A DNA stretch of 64,000 nucleotides from Antitrichia curtipendula (GCA_951230915.1 OX579638.1:24694696-24758695), one strand, 5' to 3'. Counted from the stretch's first letter, positions 21,644 to 33,875 are shown. Notes: generated by a model from the letters alone, not told the origin. A program made the numbers and translations.

Positions 21644-23268
21644 CTAAAGTTCTTCCGCGAACTTGTATGCTACCATGGCTTCGACTTGATGTACCTGCAC
21701 AAAGTCACATATCGAAAAATTTAGAAGAGACCTTTCACAATATGCAATGGAAAGCTCTGTAATTCTCAATCAAGTTGATGGATTTTTAGTGTTTCAGTTT
21801 GAAGTTGAACACTCTGAATCTAGAGAAAATTTAGAATTTAATTCTAACTCATTTCAGTAATGACAATTGCATGGAAAACTAGAAAATATAATCAAAAAGG
21901 AGGATAGTACTGTATTTGATTCAGACTTCGGCCAGAAAAACGAATTGCCTCAACTAATATGAGATCAAGAGAATGAGAGGGAGAGAAAGAGATGAGCTTT
22001 GAGTACCATGGTATCAACCGTCCTCAACTTCACAACTTGAGGGTTGTGAATCAGTTGAGCATCACTTTCCGCCCACTCTGCTGGCACCTGACATCATATG
22101 CACGATATTAAAACCTGGAATATAATTAAACAGTGATAACGAAGTAGTACCGAAAACAGCAGTAGTGCTACTTCTATCTTGAACTCAGAAAGCTACAGCA
22201 TGAGAAACATGGAGATCCAAAGAGATCTGAAAACTCACGGGGAAACAAATGAGTAGTGTAAGATCTACAAAACGGAGAAACCAAGATACTGGAAATTTTC
22301 CGGTGAACTTATTGTACCTCAGAATCAATGGACGTGTACGCAAGCAAATCAAACGTGCAAGCTTCCTCAATATTAGGAAGAAATGTCACACTGGATGTGA
22401 TCTGCCGCATGATGGCCTGAATCTCTTTCATGATGTCCTTGTCGTTCTTCTCTCTGGAGACCCTGCATCACAAATCCATCGCCAATAAATGCAAGATTCC
22501 AAGACTGAGAGGGAATTCAAGGATACATAGAAATTAGGGTGCCATCCATCGTACCCTTTCTCAAGAACCTCCCGATCATTCTCAATGTTGAAGTTCCAGC
22601 GCTCAAGGACCTCCTTCGAGGAGATACTCGCAATCACCAACACCACACGCTGAAGATTACCGGTTTCCAGCCAAGTTGCAATCTGTGTCGTAATTTTCTC
22701 TATGAACGCTTTCACTTTCTCTTGCTGGCACATCAGCAGTGTCATCCCGTACTTCTTCACGCGACCGAACTCGTCAGCCGGGTAAATCCCTCGCTGGAAC
22801 AAAATGCTGTTCACTGCAAAACTCAAAATTGGCGTGCCTAAGTGAGAACATGCAAGTCTCTACAATGAGATTAACAAGCACTGCAATTGGTACCCAAACA
22901 GTGAATCATACTTCTGAATCCAACTACGAAACGGATCACACTCTCGGATCCAGAGCTTCAGCTTCCGGGTTCCTGCTGCGAGCTTCTCAAATCATATTTC
23001 TTCTTAAGGGGGAAGAAAATGTCCCTAAACTAGGACACATTGTGTAATAAGGCCATGACTTATTGGACACGAGCATGGAAACCCTAAAAACTACAAGACT
23101 TGTCTTCCAACACATTTGCCGCCTAAAATCCCCAAGAAGAGAATTCATGATGCAACCGATATGATCCACAGTCAAGCAGCACATACCTGAATACAGCAAA
23201 AACTCGCTCACAATGGCAGCAGAGCCCTTGAGAGTGATCACATCCCTCGTCAGCTGCTCAGAGGCCAT
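21644..23268 (-). CDS. MAD2: Spindle checkpoint protein MAD2 (HORMA domain), five exons
   Basis: Minus-strand exons are 23268-23187, 22813-22555, 22462-22318, 22087-22007 and 21694-21644. All junctions are GT-AG, phases are consistent, and the product is 205 residues, the normal MAD2 size. Exon 1 starts MASEQLTRDVITLKGSAAIV. Further diagnostic blocks are NSILFQRGIYP, VKKYGMTLL, WLETGNLQRVVLVI, EVLERWNF, then SREKNDKDIMKEIQAIMRQI, TFLPNIEEACTFDLLAYT and WAESDAQLIHNP. MAD2 binds CDC20 and blocks the anaphase-promoting complex until kinetochores attach. The C-terminal safety belt aligns without gaps to the family but differs where most have S-F-x-T-x-I-H-K-V: here LRTVDTMVHQVEAMVAYK, with the exon 4/5 junction between M and V. 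An in-frame ATG lies upstream at 23343; I prefer 23268 because MAD2 proteins begin at this point. Confidence 0.94.
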
Positions 23269-24326
23269 GGCTACGGAGTCAAATGCGTTTCTCCCCTGTT
23301 CCAGTAACAAGCTCCAAGCGACGAAGCGGAGAGCTCCAACCACCGGGTTCGAGAACTCGAAATCAGGCGAATGGGATCTTCAAGGCGACACAGAGCTGCA
23401 GGACAAGACAATGTGAAATTTGTGGATCGTAGGAGACTGCAAAGTTTGAACAGCGGAGTGGGCGAGATGCGGCTTAGAACAACATTTGAATGTGGAAGAA
23501 GAAGCCGTTGAGGGGAACGAGAAGCAGATATCGTCCGACGGGGAATTTGTCGTCGGGGGTACGTCGAAGTTCGTCGTTCCTTGGATGAACATAATACGTT
23601 TGATGATGCTTGTTATTAGATTTATTTCAATTTTCATGACCTCTTGAGGAAATGAAAGAGGACTCTAATCTACTGAAGAATACATTATTTGCATACTGTA
23701 TAAGTTAAAAATGTATAAACTATTAGGGCTCGGACACTAATCTCGGTTGCTCTCTGTGCGACTAGTGGCACATGACTGAAGGTTTTAATTTATTATTGAA
23801 AATATGGTTCAAAGTGATATTTAAAAAAATAAAAAATCAATATTGGCAAATGTGGTATACATTATGACAAAAGATTGAGGAGCTCTATTTTGGGTATGCT
23901 ATTTAGTATGGTAGGCTATAAATATAAACCTATTTATTGCACTTAATCCCCAAAGTAAGAAATACTACTATTTTTTTTAGAGGATTAAAAAATATAATTA
24001 TATGAAGGGAAGCATCTCTGTAAATTAGACAAATTATCAATAAGTGGTAGTTTTTGACTTTTTTTCATCCAAAACACCCTCCAACCTTTAGGGGTTCAAT
24101 AACAAAATTATGGTATGTGAAGAGTTCAAATGTAAATTGTCACATGATCAAAGTTTGTAAAATAGATCTATATCTGTACTGCAATAGTTTCTCAAACGAG
24201 TGCTTAGTGAACCTCAACTTCGTAACACAGTTCCAAAAAACCTATTGTAGCCTGATTAAGAACGGTTAATATGTACTCCATTCAATCATCTTCATTGGGA
24301 AACTTGGGAATGCTTAGCAGTCTTCT
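23269..24326. other. MAD2 upstream region and intergenic DNA
   Basis: The first 350 bp should contain the MAD2 promoter and leader. Between 23947 and 24094 there is a possible short TTAA-type element: TTAA then TCCCCAAAG on the left, and CCTTTAGGGG then TTCA on the right. The stretch 24053-24270 is duplicated in decayed form at 29307-29512. Confidence 0.45.
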
Positions 24327-27300
24327 TCACTCAAGTCGTTTCTTCAAATACCCTTTCTTCTTCTTCATTGGAGTTTTTCCAATTTGCGGAGACCGAGGAC
24401 GGGTGGTTCGTGTCCATTTGAGGCCTTGGAAAATAGAGGGACACACAGTTGCAGTAGTCTCTTCAGTTGCAACATAATGTCTTCCCGGCACACTCTCGGG
24501 CATCTGTTGCAGGACCTGATGCTCCAATTGCTCTCCATTTGAGTCATCATCTTGGTTTTCTACTTGAGAATGCATCTGCATCTCAAATGCGACTTTCCTC
24601 CGAGCGTGGATTGTGCTTCTCAAAAACTCATGGAGGGTCATGCTGTTTGCTACCTGAGAAGCCATTTGCATGTCATCGTTGCTTTGGTTTGTCTCTTCAA
24701 ACTCCATCTCCGGATCCGTCAGAACTGCAGCCATTTGCATGTCATCGTTGCTTTGGTTTGTCTCTTCAAACTCCATCTCCGGATCCGTCAGAACTGCAGC
24801 TATTTGCATGTCATCGTTGCTTTGGTTTGTCTCTTCAAACTCCATCTCCGGATCCGTCAGAACTGCAGCTGTTACAGGCTTCTCAACTGTAAATGTGATA
24901 TTGTTCAGAGTTTCAACGGCTCTGCTTCTGTTAAGCCCTTGCACTGCCATGCCGCGAAAGCCAGTACCCAAAAGCTGCAAGTACACTGCGTTCAGCAACG
25001 AGCCTTCCGGGGCTGAAGAAAGTTGATTAATCCAGGACTGATCTTCGGAGTCGGAGTCGCTGTCTTCTAGCATCAGAGGATGGAGGTAGCTTGAACCAAC
25101 TGCTGCTGCAATTGCAGCTGGAAGCGTCTCTCCCTCCGACTCTTCACCCTGTTTTTTTAACCCCAAGTCTCCGTTAACCTCCTGCATCAAAGAACCCCAT
25201 TTCGATCAATCTCAAACTAAATCAATTAATTTGCTAATTGTACGATTTACAGATCTGAGTATGTCCGGCAATGTAAAAAAACTCACCCTAATTCTGAGAA
25301 CGGACGCTCTGATCGTTCAAACAATCATGGATTACTTATTCTAGAACATTTTAACGTCTGTAAATTGACGAAGTAACTGCGACGTACTTCTTGGTCTTGC
25401 AGACTCATCCCCATACATAGAAAATTCGAATACAAGCATAAATCAGCTTGTTCACAGAGAAAACGAAATCAGTAAAGAACCGCCGACGCCGGGCGCACAC
25501 ATACAGGTCGACGAATCAAGACAACATCCTAGAGAGTCAGCGTCACCTAAACAAACATACATTGCGATCGTAATGTCAACATTCTGCATTGGTGCCTAGC
25601 TAGCTTCCCCAGCAGCAAGAATTCGATTTTCATAGTGACTTCCAACATTTCGTCGATCGATTGGGAAAAAGAGAGCAAAGGCCGGAAACGAATAAATGAA
25701 AAAGGTGTCTCGATCAAGGACTTACTGAAGCGGCCATGGAATTGAAAGCCACATGCTCCTCGCCATCTTGGGCGTGCACCTCCTTACCAGTGTCCATCTC
25801 CGGCAATTCCTTTGGCATCGTTATCGATATATGGGGCGGTCGAATTTGGCAGTGAGTTTTTGCAGCTGGACGCGTCCCTTCCTCCGATTGTTCACCATGT
25901 TTTTCGATTCCCACGTCTCCGTTGATTTCCTGCATCACTTCCTTCGATTGTTCACCATGTTTTTCGATTCCCACGTCTCCGTTAATTTCCTGCATCAGAT
26001 AACCCCGTTTCAATTTCAAAAGGCTAAATCAATGCACGATCCACCAAGAGCATGTGCAGCAATATCAAAAACTCACCCTAATTCTGGGGACGCATGCACT
26101 AATCGAGCAATCATGGGAATACTTATTCGAGAACATCTAACGTCTGTAGCTAGATTGACAAAGTAGTTGCGGCTTCCTCGTCTTGCAGACTCATCCCCAC
26201 ACAGAACTCGAATCCAAGCATGCATGCTTGTTTTCAGATCAGTACGAAATTATGAAAGTACCGGAGACGTATAGCTAGACGAATGAAGACAATTGCAATA
26301 TCCTCGAAAGTCGATTAGCGTTGCCTAAACGAACCTACATTGCGATCGTAACCGTTATTGACGGGGCTCTACAATGTTGCCAAGCTCTTGTTTGAAAACT
26401 TATGCTGTTTCTTATCTTAGATTGTGCACTGATGCTTGACTAATCTGAAGGTTTCAGTACTTTCATACCAATGAAGAAAGAGAAGCTATGGCTCAAGAGA
26501 TCTCAAACTGACGAGATCGAGTAAGGCCAGTTTGCCTGATTTCTCTGTTTCTCTAGCTTACAGTGCCGTGCGACCTTTATCGATCGATCTCTGATCTACT
26601 AGGGCGTGCATTTCTCCAACTCTTCTGACGATGACGTGTTCATTATTTTTGCAGTTGGCGGACGTGCTGGATAGCAAGCCTTCTCTCGATTCTCTTGCTC
26701 ACGCGCGTACAGGTTTTGTTTACCCCCTGCGGATATATTTTATAATGATGACAAGGTGCACAAGTTTTCCACACTTGGGAATATATCAATCTCGCTGAAT
26801 CTACCATTGAACCTGACCTACAACATGTTTCTTGACAACAGAACGTACGATGCTTCTGCAGTTGAACTTGCTGCTGAACAACACCTGCTGGTGCTTCCAC
26901 GTACAGAGGTGACTATCCATTGATGATCGACATAGTGGTGCAGAGCTTGATTCCCAAGAAGCTAGAATTAGATTTCCATCGTGACTTACAACATTTCTTG
27001 GAAAAAAAGAGAATCGTAGGAAGCGAATAAATGAAAAAGGTGCCTGGATCAAGGACTTACCGAAGCTGCCATGTCCGGCAATATAAAGAACTCAGCCTAA
27101 TTCTGGAGACGCAATAATCTTTCACAGATGACTTATTCGAGAGCGTTTTACGTCTGCAGATTGACTAAGTAACTGCAATTTCTTGGTCTTGCAGACACGA
27201 TCATCTCCATAGAAAATTTGAATCCAAGCATACATGCTTGTTTTCAGAGCAAAACTATATTATGAAAAAATCGCAAACGTACAGACGCACTTCCTTGAAA

Positions 27301-27587
27301 GTCGATCAGCGTCACCTAAGCGAACATAAATTGTCGTAACATTGATCGACATATAGGTGCCTAGCTTCCTCAGGAGTTAGAAATAGATCTCCGTGATGAC
27401 TTCCAACATTTCAAGTCCTCGATCGATTGGGAAAAAGAGCGAGAAAGAAGGACACGGATAAATGAAAAAGGTGCCTAGATCAAGGACTTACAGAAGCTGC
27501 CATGGAATTGAAAGCCACATGCTCCTCGCCATCTTGGGCGTGCACCTCCTTACCAGCAGTGTCCATCTCCAGCAACTCCTTTGCCAT
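24327..27587 (-). CDS. Unrecognised plant protein built from duplicated exons, three predicted exons
   Basis: Minus-strand exons are 27587-27492 (ATG start, 32 codons), 25989-25726 (88 codons) and 25181-24327 (stop), all in phase 0 with GT-AG borders, giving about 404 residues. Exons 1 and 2 end alike: GKEVHAQDGEEHVAFNSMAA in both. Exons 2 and 3 begin alike: EINGDVGIEKHGEQS and EVNGDLGLKKQGEES. Exon 2 also repeats its first 20 codons. Exon 3 has an acidic DSDSDSEDQSW stretch, a hydrophobic LLNAVYLQLLGTGF, three tandem 23-residue units (TDPEMEFEETNQSNDDMQ) and a basic C-terminus (KKKKGYLKKRLE) that could be a nuclear signal. I do not recognise a family. The long first intron (27491-25990) holds a further decayed exon-plus-intron unit. 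The start is inferred: an in-frame TAG lies just upstream. Confidence 0.6.
24661..24867 (-). repeat. Three exact-length 69-bp coding repeats
   Basis: Units 24661-24729, 24730-24798 and 24799-24867 are almost identical and keep the frame, each encoding 23 acidic residues of the unrecognised protein. The near identity suggests recent expansion or ongoing homogenisation. Confidence 0.95.
25881..25997 (-). repeat. Two 60-bp repeats at the start of exon 2
   Basis: The period is exactly 60 bp. The unit includes the splice-acceptor-like GATGCAG, so the second copy creates an internal GATGCAG that could act as an alternative acceptor. Confidence 0.9.
26654..26923 (+). pseudogene. Coding-like fragment of unknown origin inside an intron
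   Basis: After an acceptor-like TTTTTGCAG (26645-26653), codon-rich sequence runs about 270 bp on the strand opposite to the host gene. It switches frame once (VYPLRIYF in one frame, then NDDKVHKFSTLGNISISLN in the next) and ends at TGA 26923. It lies in the roughly 580-bp stretch (26350-26930) that the neighbouring intron units lack. It may be a captured gene fragment; no family recognised. Confidence 0.22.
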
Positions 27588-29306
27588 CGTCGTCGATATA
27601 TGGCTGAGTCTTGCACTACGAAACTAAAGGATAAACAAGGAAGTCTCGTTGCAAACTGAATGCGAGCTACAGAATTGGGTGCAAATGGCGAGACGAGCAA
27701 GGCTGCGATCAACAAATGAAGAAAGCAACACAGGCAACCGCCTTACATCTGGCCGAGGTATGTATGTCTCGTGGGATGAACGCAAGCTGCGATGTGACAC
27801 TTTTCTTATGGACTTACTTATGACACCTTCATCATTTTACATGATTACGGTGTAATTACTTATGAGTTTAATTCAAAGTTTTTCAACAAGCTTTCTAATC
27901 TTTGCATTGACATGTGATTGATTTTCCTCACTGGACATTCCAAGGACAAGAAAAATAAATGTAAACAAAGGACGATGTCTTAGAAATCTTTTCAGTGTAA
28001 TTGAATGTCTATCATATAAATTAGAGTTACTTACTGATTTTGGTTTCTATTGCTAGGTGAAAGGAAGAAACACCTATTGATTATAACTATAAAAAATTCA
28101 TGTTTTATGAGACGTTTTATAATTTTTTGTGATGGATTTTAGATGACATCTAATAGAACAAACTTGTGTTTTTATGTCAGCAATAATGTCCAATGTAACA
28201 TGATCTGAATGTCTAGTTGAACAGCACCAATTAAACAACAATATTCTCACAAATGACAAAGACTTATTGTTGAATATGTCATTGATAGACAAATAAAAAT
28301 TTATAAATGACAAAATTGGGAAAAGGTTCCATTCCTATGCTTCATACCAAAAGTGTACACTACAAACAAAAAAAGCTTGCAGTGGTTCCTAAAAAGATTA
28401 GAATATTTAGATTTGCCTTAGTGAATTTTGATTTGTTTTTTATTTTTTATTGCTGTAAATATGAAGAAATTACAACACAAACATTCTGATTGTGTATCTT
28501 GTAGCATATAAAATCCACTACAAATCCATTATTAGAAGTGCACCAAATTTAATGTGCTATAATATTACAAACTACATTTCCACTTTTTATAGTTGAAATA
28601 CATTTTTATCTATCTATAAAATACTAAGTACGCTATGTGACAACTTTTGTCTCAACATCTGTTAGGTTTTCATCTCAAAGAAATATCATTCAATTATTTC
28701 ATCTAACATTCATAGTGAAAACGTAAAGCATGACAAGTATTTCAATGATTTGTCGTACACATGTTTTCCTACCTCTTGCCCTATCCCTATAGATCTATAT
28801 GTATGTCTACATCTATATGTGTATATGTATATGTATATCTGTATATATTTTTGTATTTTCATAAAGAACAATATTTTGAAAATAAGTACAAATACTATAA
28901 ATTGAATTTTTCAACATCTATCAATAAACTTCAAATTGGCTAGACATTCAAATTTTGAACAACAAATGAACCCAAATATGTCCCAAGCACACCTAATCTT
29001 CAATTTTTCATCAATTTAAATATTTCTAGACTCTAAGGTAGTTCTCTTAAATTTCTATAGAACAAATTTCTATAAATTTCTATTGCAAATCTTCTATAAT
29101 TTTGAGGAATATAAATATGTTTGACCTCAAAAATTAACTTTAGGAGGAACTTCAAATGTTATAATCTTTCAATCCACTTAATCAAATGGTCTAAATTTTT
29201 TCCAAACACTACATTCCTTGTTTATTACACTTTTCTATAGTTGAAATTTAAAAGAAATATTTTAACTTTTGATAATAGACGAAGCATCAATTATTAGCAT
29301 TTTTGA
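27588..29306. other. AT-rich intergenic DNA
   Basis: The first 200 bp may hold the promoter of the unrecognised gene. No other gene or clear repeat seen. Confidence 0.45.
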
Positions 29307-30310
29307 CTTTTTCTCTTCCAAAATGCCCTTTGACCTTTAGAAGCTAAATAAAAAAAATTAAATAACAAAATTATGGTGTCAATGTAAATTTTTATATGAC
29401 CAAACTTTGTAAAATAAGTCAATAAATAATTGTTTACTACACATCAATTTCCTAACATAGTTATCCAAAATCCATGGTGGCCTAATTAATAATGATTGAT
29501 ATGCACTTTGAGAATTAGATAACTAATAAACCACAATAGCGACGAGTAGTTTGTTTACTTTTTAATTACACTCTTTGATCTTTATGATCCATTCTTAGTT
29601 GTTTTTGCAATTTAGATTTCTCGGCTACCATTTTCCGACTTCAACGACAACACATGCGCACAGATTTTGGTGATCATTGAGCTGTGATTTGTGTGCTCCC
29701 AATTACACTACTTTCATTGAGCTTCATCTCGACCTGTTAGGCCCAGGGAATTGTAAACTACAGTGCGTGAAGGATGTAAGATGCAAATTGAAAGGAAAGA
29801 AAATTATGAGTTGCAACTTATGAAGGCAATGGCAATTGGTTGCCTATGGCATAGAACTACAATAATCTTGAAAAGTCATCAACCTGTTTTAACTTCCTTT
29901 ACCTAGAAAAACTAGTACTAAAATCTCCACTCAATCATCCTCATTGGAAACCTTGGAAGGCAAGTACACTTCAGCTTCACTAGAGTTTTTCTTCAAATTT
30001 CAATTTATCAATACACACAATAGCATCATGTCTTTTAGACACACTTTCAAGTATCTACTATAGGATATGTTGCTATAATTGCTTTTCACTTGTGTCATCA
30101 TCCTAATTAACATTAACCTACCCAACAAGGCATTTGATGTTGCCCACACTTTGGTACGTCATCTCTTCAAACTCCACCAAGGGTATGTCCGGCAATAGAA
30201 AGAAATTATCCCAATCATAGGATGAACACATTGATCATTCAAACAATCATTTACATATTATTCAATTGAGTAAAAAAATTCAAAGTGTCGAGGTGGATTG
30301 ACAAGTTGTC
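29307..30310 (-). pseudogene. Decayed duplicate of the 3' part of the unrecognised gene
   Basis: Collinear similarity to 24053-25380 can be read in blocks. 29307-29512 matches 24053-24270. 29908-30180 matches 24271-24720 (for example CTCTTCAAACTCCA and TCATGTCTT..ACACACT). 30182-30300 matches 25259-25375 (GTATGTCCGGCAAT, then CATTCAAACAATCAT). Large parts of the coding repeats are missing and many bases have changed, mostly toward A or T. About 390 bp unique to this copy lie at 29513-29905. It is not translatable. Confidence 0.7.
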
Positions 30311-31459
30311 AACCAATATTATAAATAGCTTTAGAGCATGCCATTAGAAATAAAGTCAGTCATTTTACTAAAGCAACTAGTCCAATATGTTTAGAAATAT
30401 GTCAATCAATTTTTGTTTTTTGGCTCCTTATAGTTGTATATAATTTAGTTGCATTTTAATATTTTGATTGTTGTGGACATTTTTATATTTGATATAAAGA
30501 TAGTGACAACACCACCTTTTGTAATCTAGGACAAGGACAACAACAATGCATCATTTGTATTGAGTTTCAAAGATTTTTGTATGTCATCTTTTGTATTTGA
30601 AGTAAAGTCAAGTGCAACAGCAATGCCATATTTGAAAATCAAATGTCAAGATTGATATTTAAGTTGTCATTTTAATCCAATGAAAAGACAATAGAAACAT
30701 CATTTGCCAAGCCTAATTTAGAGCTAACGCAATGTCATTCAATTCCAACATTTGAGTCATGAAGTCAAGGGATGCATCATTGTCATTTTTTCATTGGATG
30801 TCAAGGACGTAATAACATTGCCTTTGGATGAAAGGTTCTCAGTGGCAACAACACTATCTTTTGCATTAGAGGCAAAAAATGACAATTTTGTTTTTTGGAA
30901 CCATTATCTTTTACATCCTAAGCCAATTACAACCACAATATTTTTCTTTGCAAAAGATATTTAAGGCTGATGTTAATAGGGTGTTTCCAAATTACATTGT
31001 AGTGATATTATTGTTACAAATTGATGGTTTTCTCAATCTTTCAACTTCTATGATTTTAGCCCTTTGTTCCAATTTGAAATACTATATTTTTATTTAAAAT
31101 ATCATTACTTTATACATATATTTTTGAATAAAAAATTGTAGCTTCTAAGATTTCATTCTTCATCATCTAATTACATTTATATGATTTCAATTACATTTAA
31201 ATGATTTCAATAAGGCTATGTAACTTCTTTATTGTTGATTTCTAAAAAATAAAAAAATTCAACACATAATTCATAATTATTAAAATAGAACGTTTTTGCA
31301 TTGATTAGTTTTAAATTTTAAATCAATTGCCAATTTTAAATATTTATAAAAGTTATTAGTATTATTGTCCATCTAATTTTGTCTATTTTTTTTTGCAACC
31401 ACTATATTTATTGTAATGAATTGTATTGTCCTAAATACTAAATATAGATTGAAAATTCC
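30311..31459. other. Low-complexity AT-rich DNA with diffuse short repeats
   Basis: Phrases such as AAGTCAAG, GACAACA and CATCTTTTGTATT recur every 50-90 bp without a fixed period between about 30440 and 31000. Similar text resumes at 33110-33340, on the far side of the Mutator-like insertion. No gene seen. Confidence 0.45.
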
Positions 31460-31468
31460 TTATATTCA

Positions 31469-33100
31469 CAGCGACGCTAGTTTGTGAGCCTAGAAATGTG
31501 AGATTAGGAGCTGTGAGCATATACTTTGTGAGCCCAGAGTGTCAACTAAAACAAAAATTGGAATTTTTGAGGCCAATAGAAAAAAAAGTGGAGACATTTC
31601 AAAATTTTAATATTAATTGTAAAATTTCAGCCCTCTTACCGTAGACCTATGACCGCGGCAACATAGCCATTACACATTCCGCACTTGGCCTAGTGGACAA
31701 GCAAGCAATAGTTTTCATCCAACTCGAGCTCCATTTCTTTTCTTCTCACAAAAACATTTGTTCAAGCTCAAGCCCTTGATGGGATTTTAAGGAAAAAAAA
31801 TATTTTGGACAAGTGATGGATGGCTCATGCAATAGACACCAACCCTTTGGTGTGTGTTAAGTTTTAAAGTATTCCAACCTCTAGATCCCTTGAGAAGGTT
31901 TTCTAGGATGATGGACTCTACACACATATACACATAGAAAAAATTAATTAAGAAAAAAAAATTTAATTTAAAACTTAAAAAAAAATTAAAATTTGGAAAG
32001 GAGTTTGAAACTTCAAACACCCCGAAGGAAACAAAAAAAATTTCAAAAAAATGAGTTTTGAGAGACCTAAATTCCACCCTCTTCAAGGGATCTTTTGGTA
32101 CCAAGAGGAGTATCTAGGGATGACAAAGTTGCAATAAATAAATAAAAATAAAAACAGAAAAAAAAAATTTGAATTTTTTTTTTGAACTTTTTTTTTGGAG
32201 AGTTCCAAGCTTCTAATTGAAAGGGTCTCTTGGTGGTGAGAGAGGTTTCTAGCAGTGACAAAGTTGGAAAAAGAAATTGAAATTAGAAATTTTTTTTAGA
32301 GTTCCAAGCTTCAAACACCCTAAAGGGACTCTCAGTACCAAGAAAGGTTTCTAGGGGTGACCAAATTGCAAAAAAAAGATAAAAGAAAAATAGATTTAAA
32401 AAAAATATAGACAAAGAAAAAGTTGAAAGTTCCAAACTCCAAATCCTCCAAGTGGTCTCTTGGTACCCAAAGGTGTTTCTAGAGGTAACTAAGTTGAAAA
32501 AAAAAAAAAAAAAAAAAATTGAAATTGAAAAAAAAGTTTTGAGATTTTAAAACCCAATAATCCCTAAGGGGCGTTTTGGTACTGAGAAAGATTTATGAGG
32601 GAGGTGATGGAGTTGTGACAAAATAAAATAAAATGAATATAAAATAAAGATTTTAGAAAAAAGTTTTAAGAGTCTCAATTTCTAGAATCCCCAAAGGCCT
32701 CTTGGTATCAAGAGAGGTTCCTGGGGTGTGATAGAGTCATAACAAAAATTTCCAAAATATTAAAACAATAAAAATAAATAAATTTGAGAGTCCTAATCTC
32801 TAGGTCCCTCAAGGGGGCTTTGATTTTCTGGGATGATGGAGTTGCAATTGAGAAAATAAAAAATAAATTATAGACAAGTCAAATGAATAAGGAGAATGTT
32901 TGAAGTGTCCCAATTTTATTTTAGGCCAATTGATATATTTTCTTTAGTTCACTACCTGTAAAGATCCTAAATTCTTAAACCACGATAATAGGTCTAAAAT
33001 CCAAATAGTACACTAAATACCTTACAACTTGAGGCTCATAGGCTCTCAGACTCTCAGGCTCTTGGACTCAGGCTCCAAGGCTCACAAAATAGCACTCCCA
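31469..33100. mobile_element. Mutator-like non-autonomous element with 9-bp target duplication
   Basis: The left end (31469-31490, ..CTAGTTTGTGAGCC) and right end (33079-33100, GGCTCACAAAATAG..) form an inverted repeat with 13 of 14 inner bases matching and weaker outer bases. The perfect 9-bp direct repeat TTATATTCA flanks it at 31460-31468 and 33101-33109, the length typical of Mutator-like elements. The interior has no reading frame of note but encloses a degenerate tandem array and clustered CTCAGGCTC motifs near the right end. Confidence 0.72.
31870..32850. repeat. Degenerate tandem array, about 120-bp period
   Basis: Eight or so units share a core resembling TCTTGGTACCAAGAGAGG, then TTTCTAGGGGTGA..AAGTTG. 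Cores start near 31880, 32084, 32222, 32327, 32450, 32565, 32692 and 32810, separated by A-rich spacers. One interval (31880-32084) is longer and holds a weaker unit. It is fully inside the Mutator-like element. Confidence 0.72.
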
Positions 33101-33109
33101 TTATATTCA

Positions 33110-33871
33110 TTCAAATTTGTAGTTAGGATATTAGTAATGCTGAGCTTTCCATTGGATCTAAACAAAGGACACTTTTTGAAACCTAAGTTAATCTAATGAC
33201 AATATGATCTTTGCATAAATTTTCAAAAGATAGTATCAACATCTTTTGTATCTAAAATAAAGACAACAATGTCAATATTTGCATCACATGTCAAAGATGG
33301 CACCAATGTTATAATTTGGATCCTCAATTAGGATAGGAAAGATGCTTATTTTTGCAATAACTCAAGTTCATTACAAGATGTTTGTATGCTACAATAATCT
33401 AAGGGATCTTTTATTGTCACAATGCGATAAAAGGCAATGTTTTAATAAACTTGAAAAATGACCAAGAGAAATGCATATTGAACTTGAGGTGGAAGACAAA
33501 TTAAAGAGAGGAAGGTACACTTAGGCTACTTGACTACCCTCCAAAAAAACTTTAAATCTTCAAGTGCTTGAAATTGGAAAAATTACATTCTAAGAGTGCT
33601 TTGTTACGGTGCATTGTATACACTCAATATAGAGATCTCATTGAGAATTATTGAGATATTTTTTAATTTTTAAATATAGATTTTTCACTACTGAAAAAAC
33701 TGGATTTTTAAAGTTAATCCTATTTTAGGATTTTTTGAAATTCTATATGCAACTTTGAAGCTCAAAATCTTAGATAAGATTTTAAAGGTTTTAAAAAGCA
33801 TACATTTTATTATTATTTTTCATTGTTTAATTTATACAAATTTTGAGGGTAGATTGGTCTTGAATTTTTTG
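33110..33871. other. Intergenic, continuation of the diffuse repeat
   Basis: It resembles 30440-31000 in phrase content, consistent with the Mutator-like element having landed inside it. No gene seen. Confidence 0.4.
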
Positions 33872-33875
33872 TTAA

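Noticed and set aside
24467..25026. Plus-strand open frames over the 69-bp repeats
   Set aside because: They are shadows of the minus-strand repeats; the period of 69 is a multiple of three, so several frames stay open.
31469..33100. CRISPR-like array
   Set aside because: The repeated cores are diverged and unequally spaced, spacers are A-rich, and the context is a plant genome with transposon borders.
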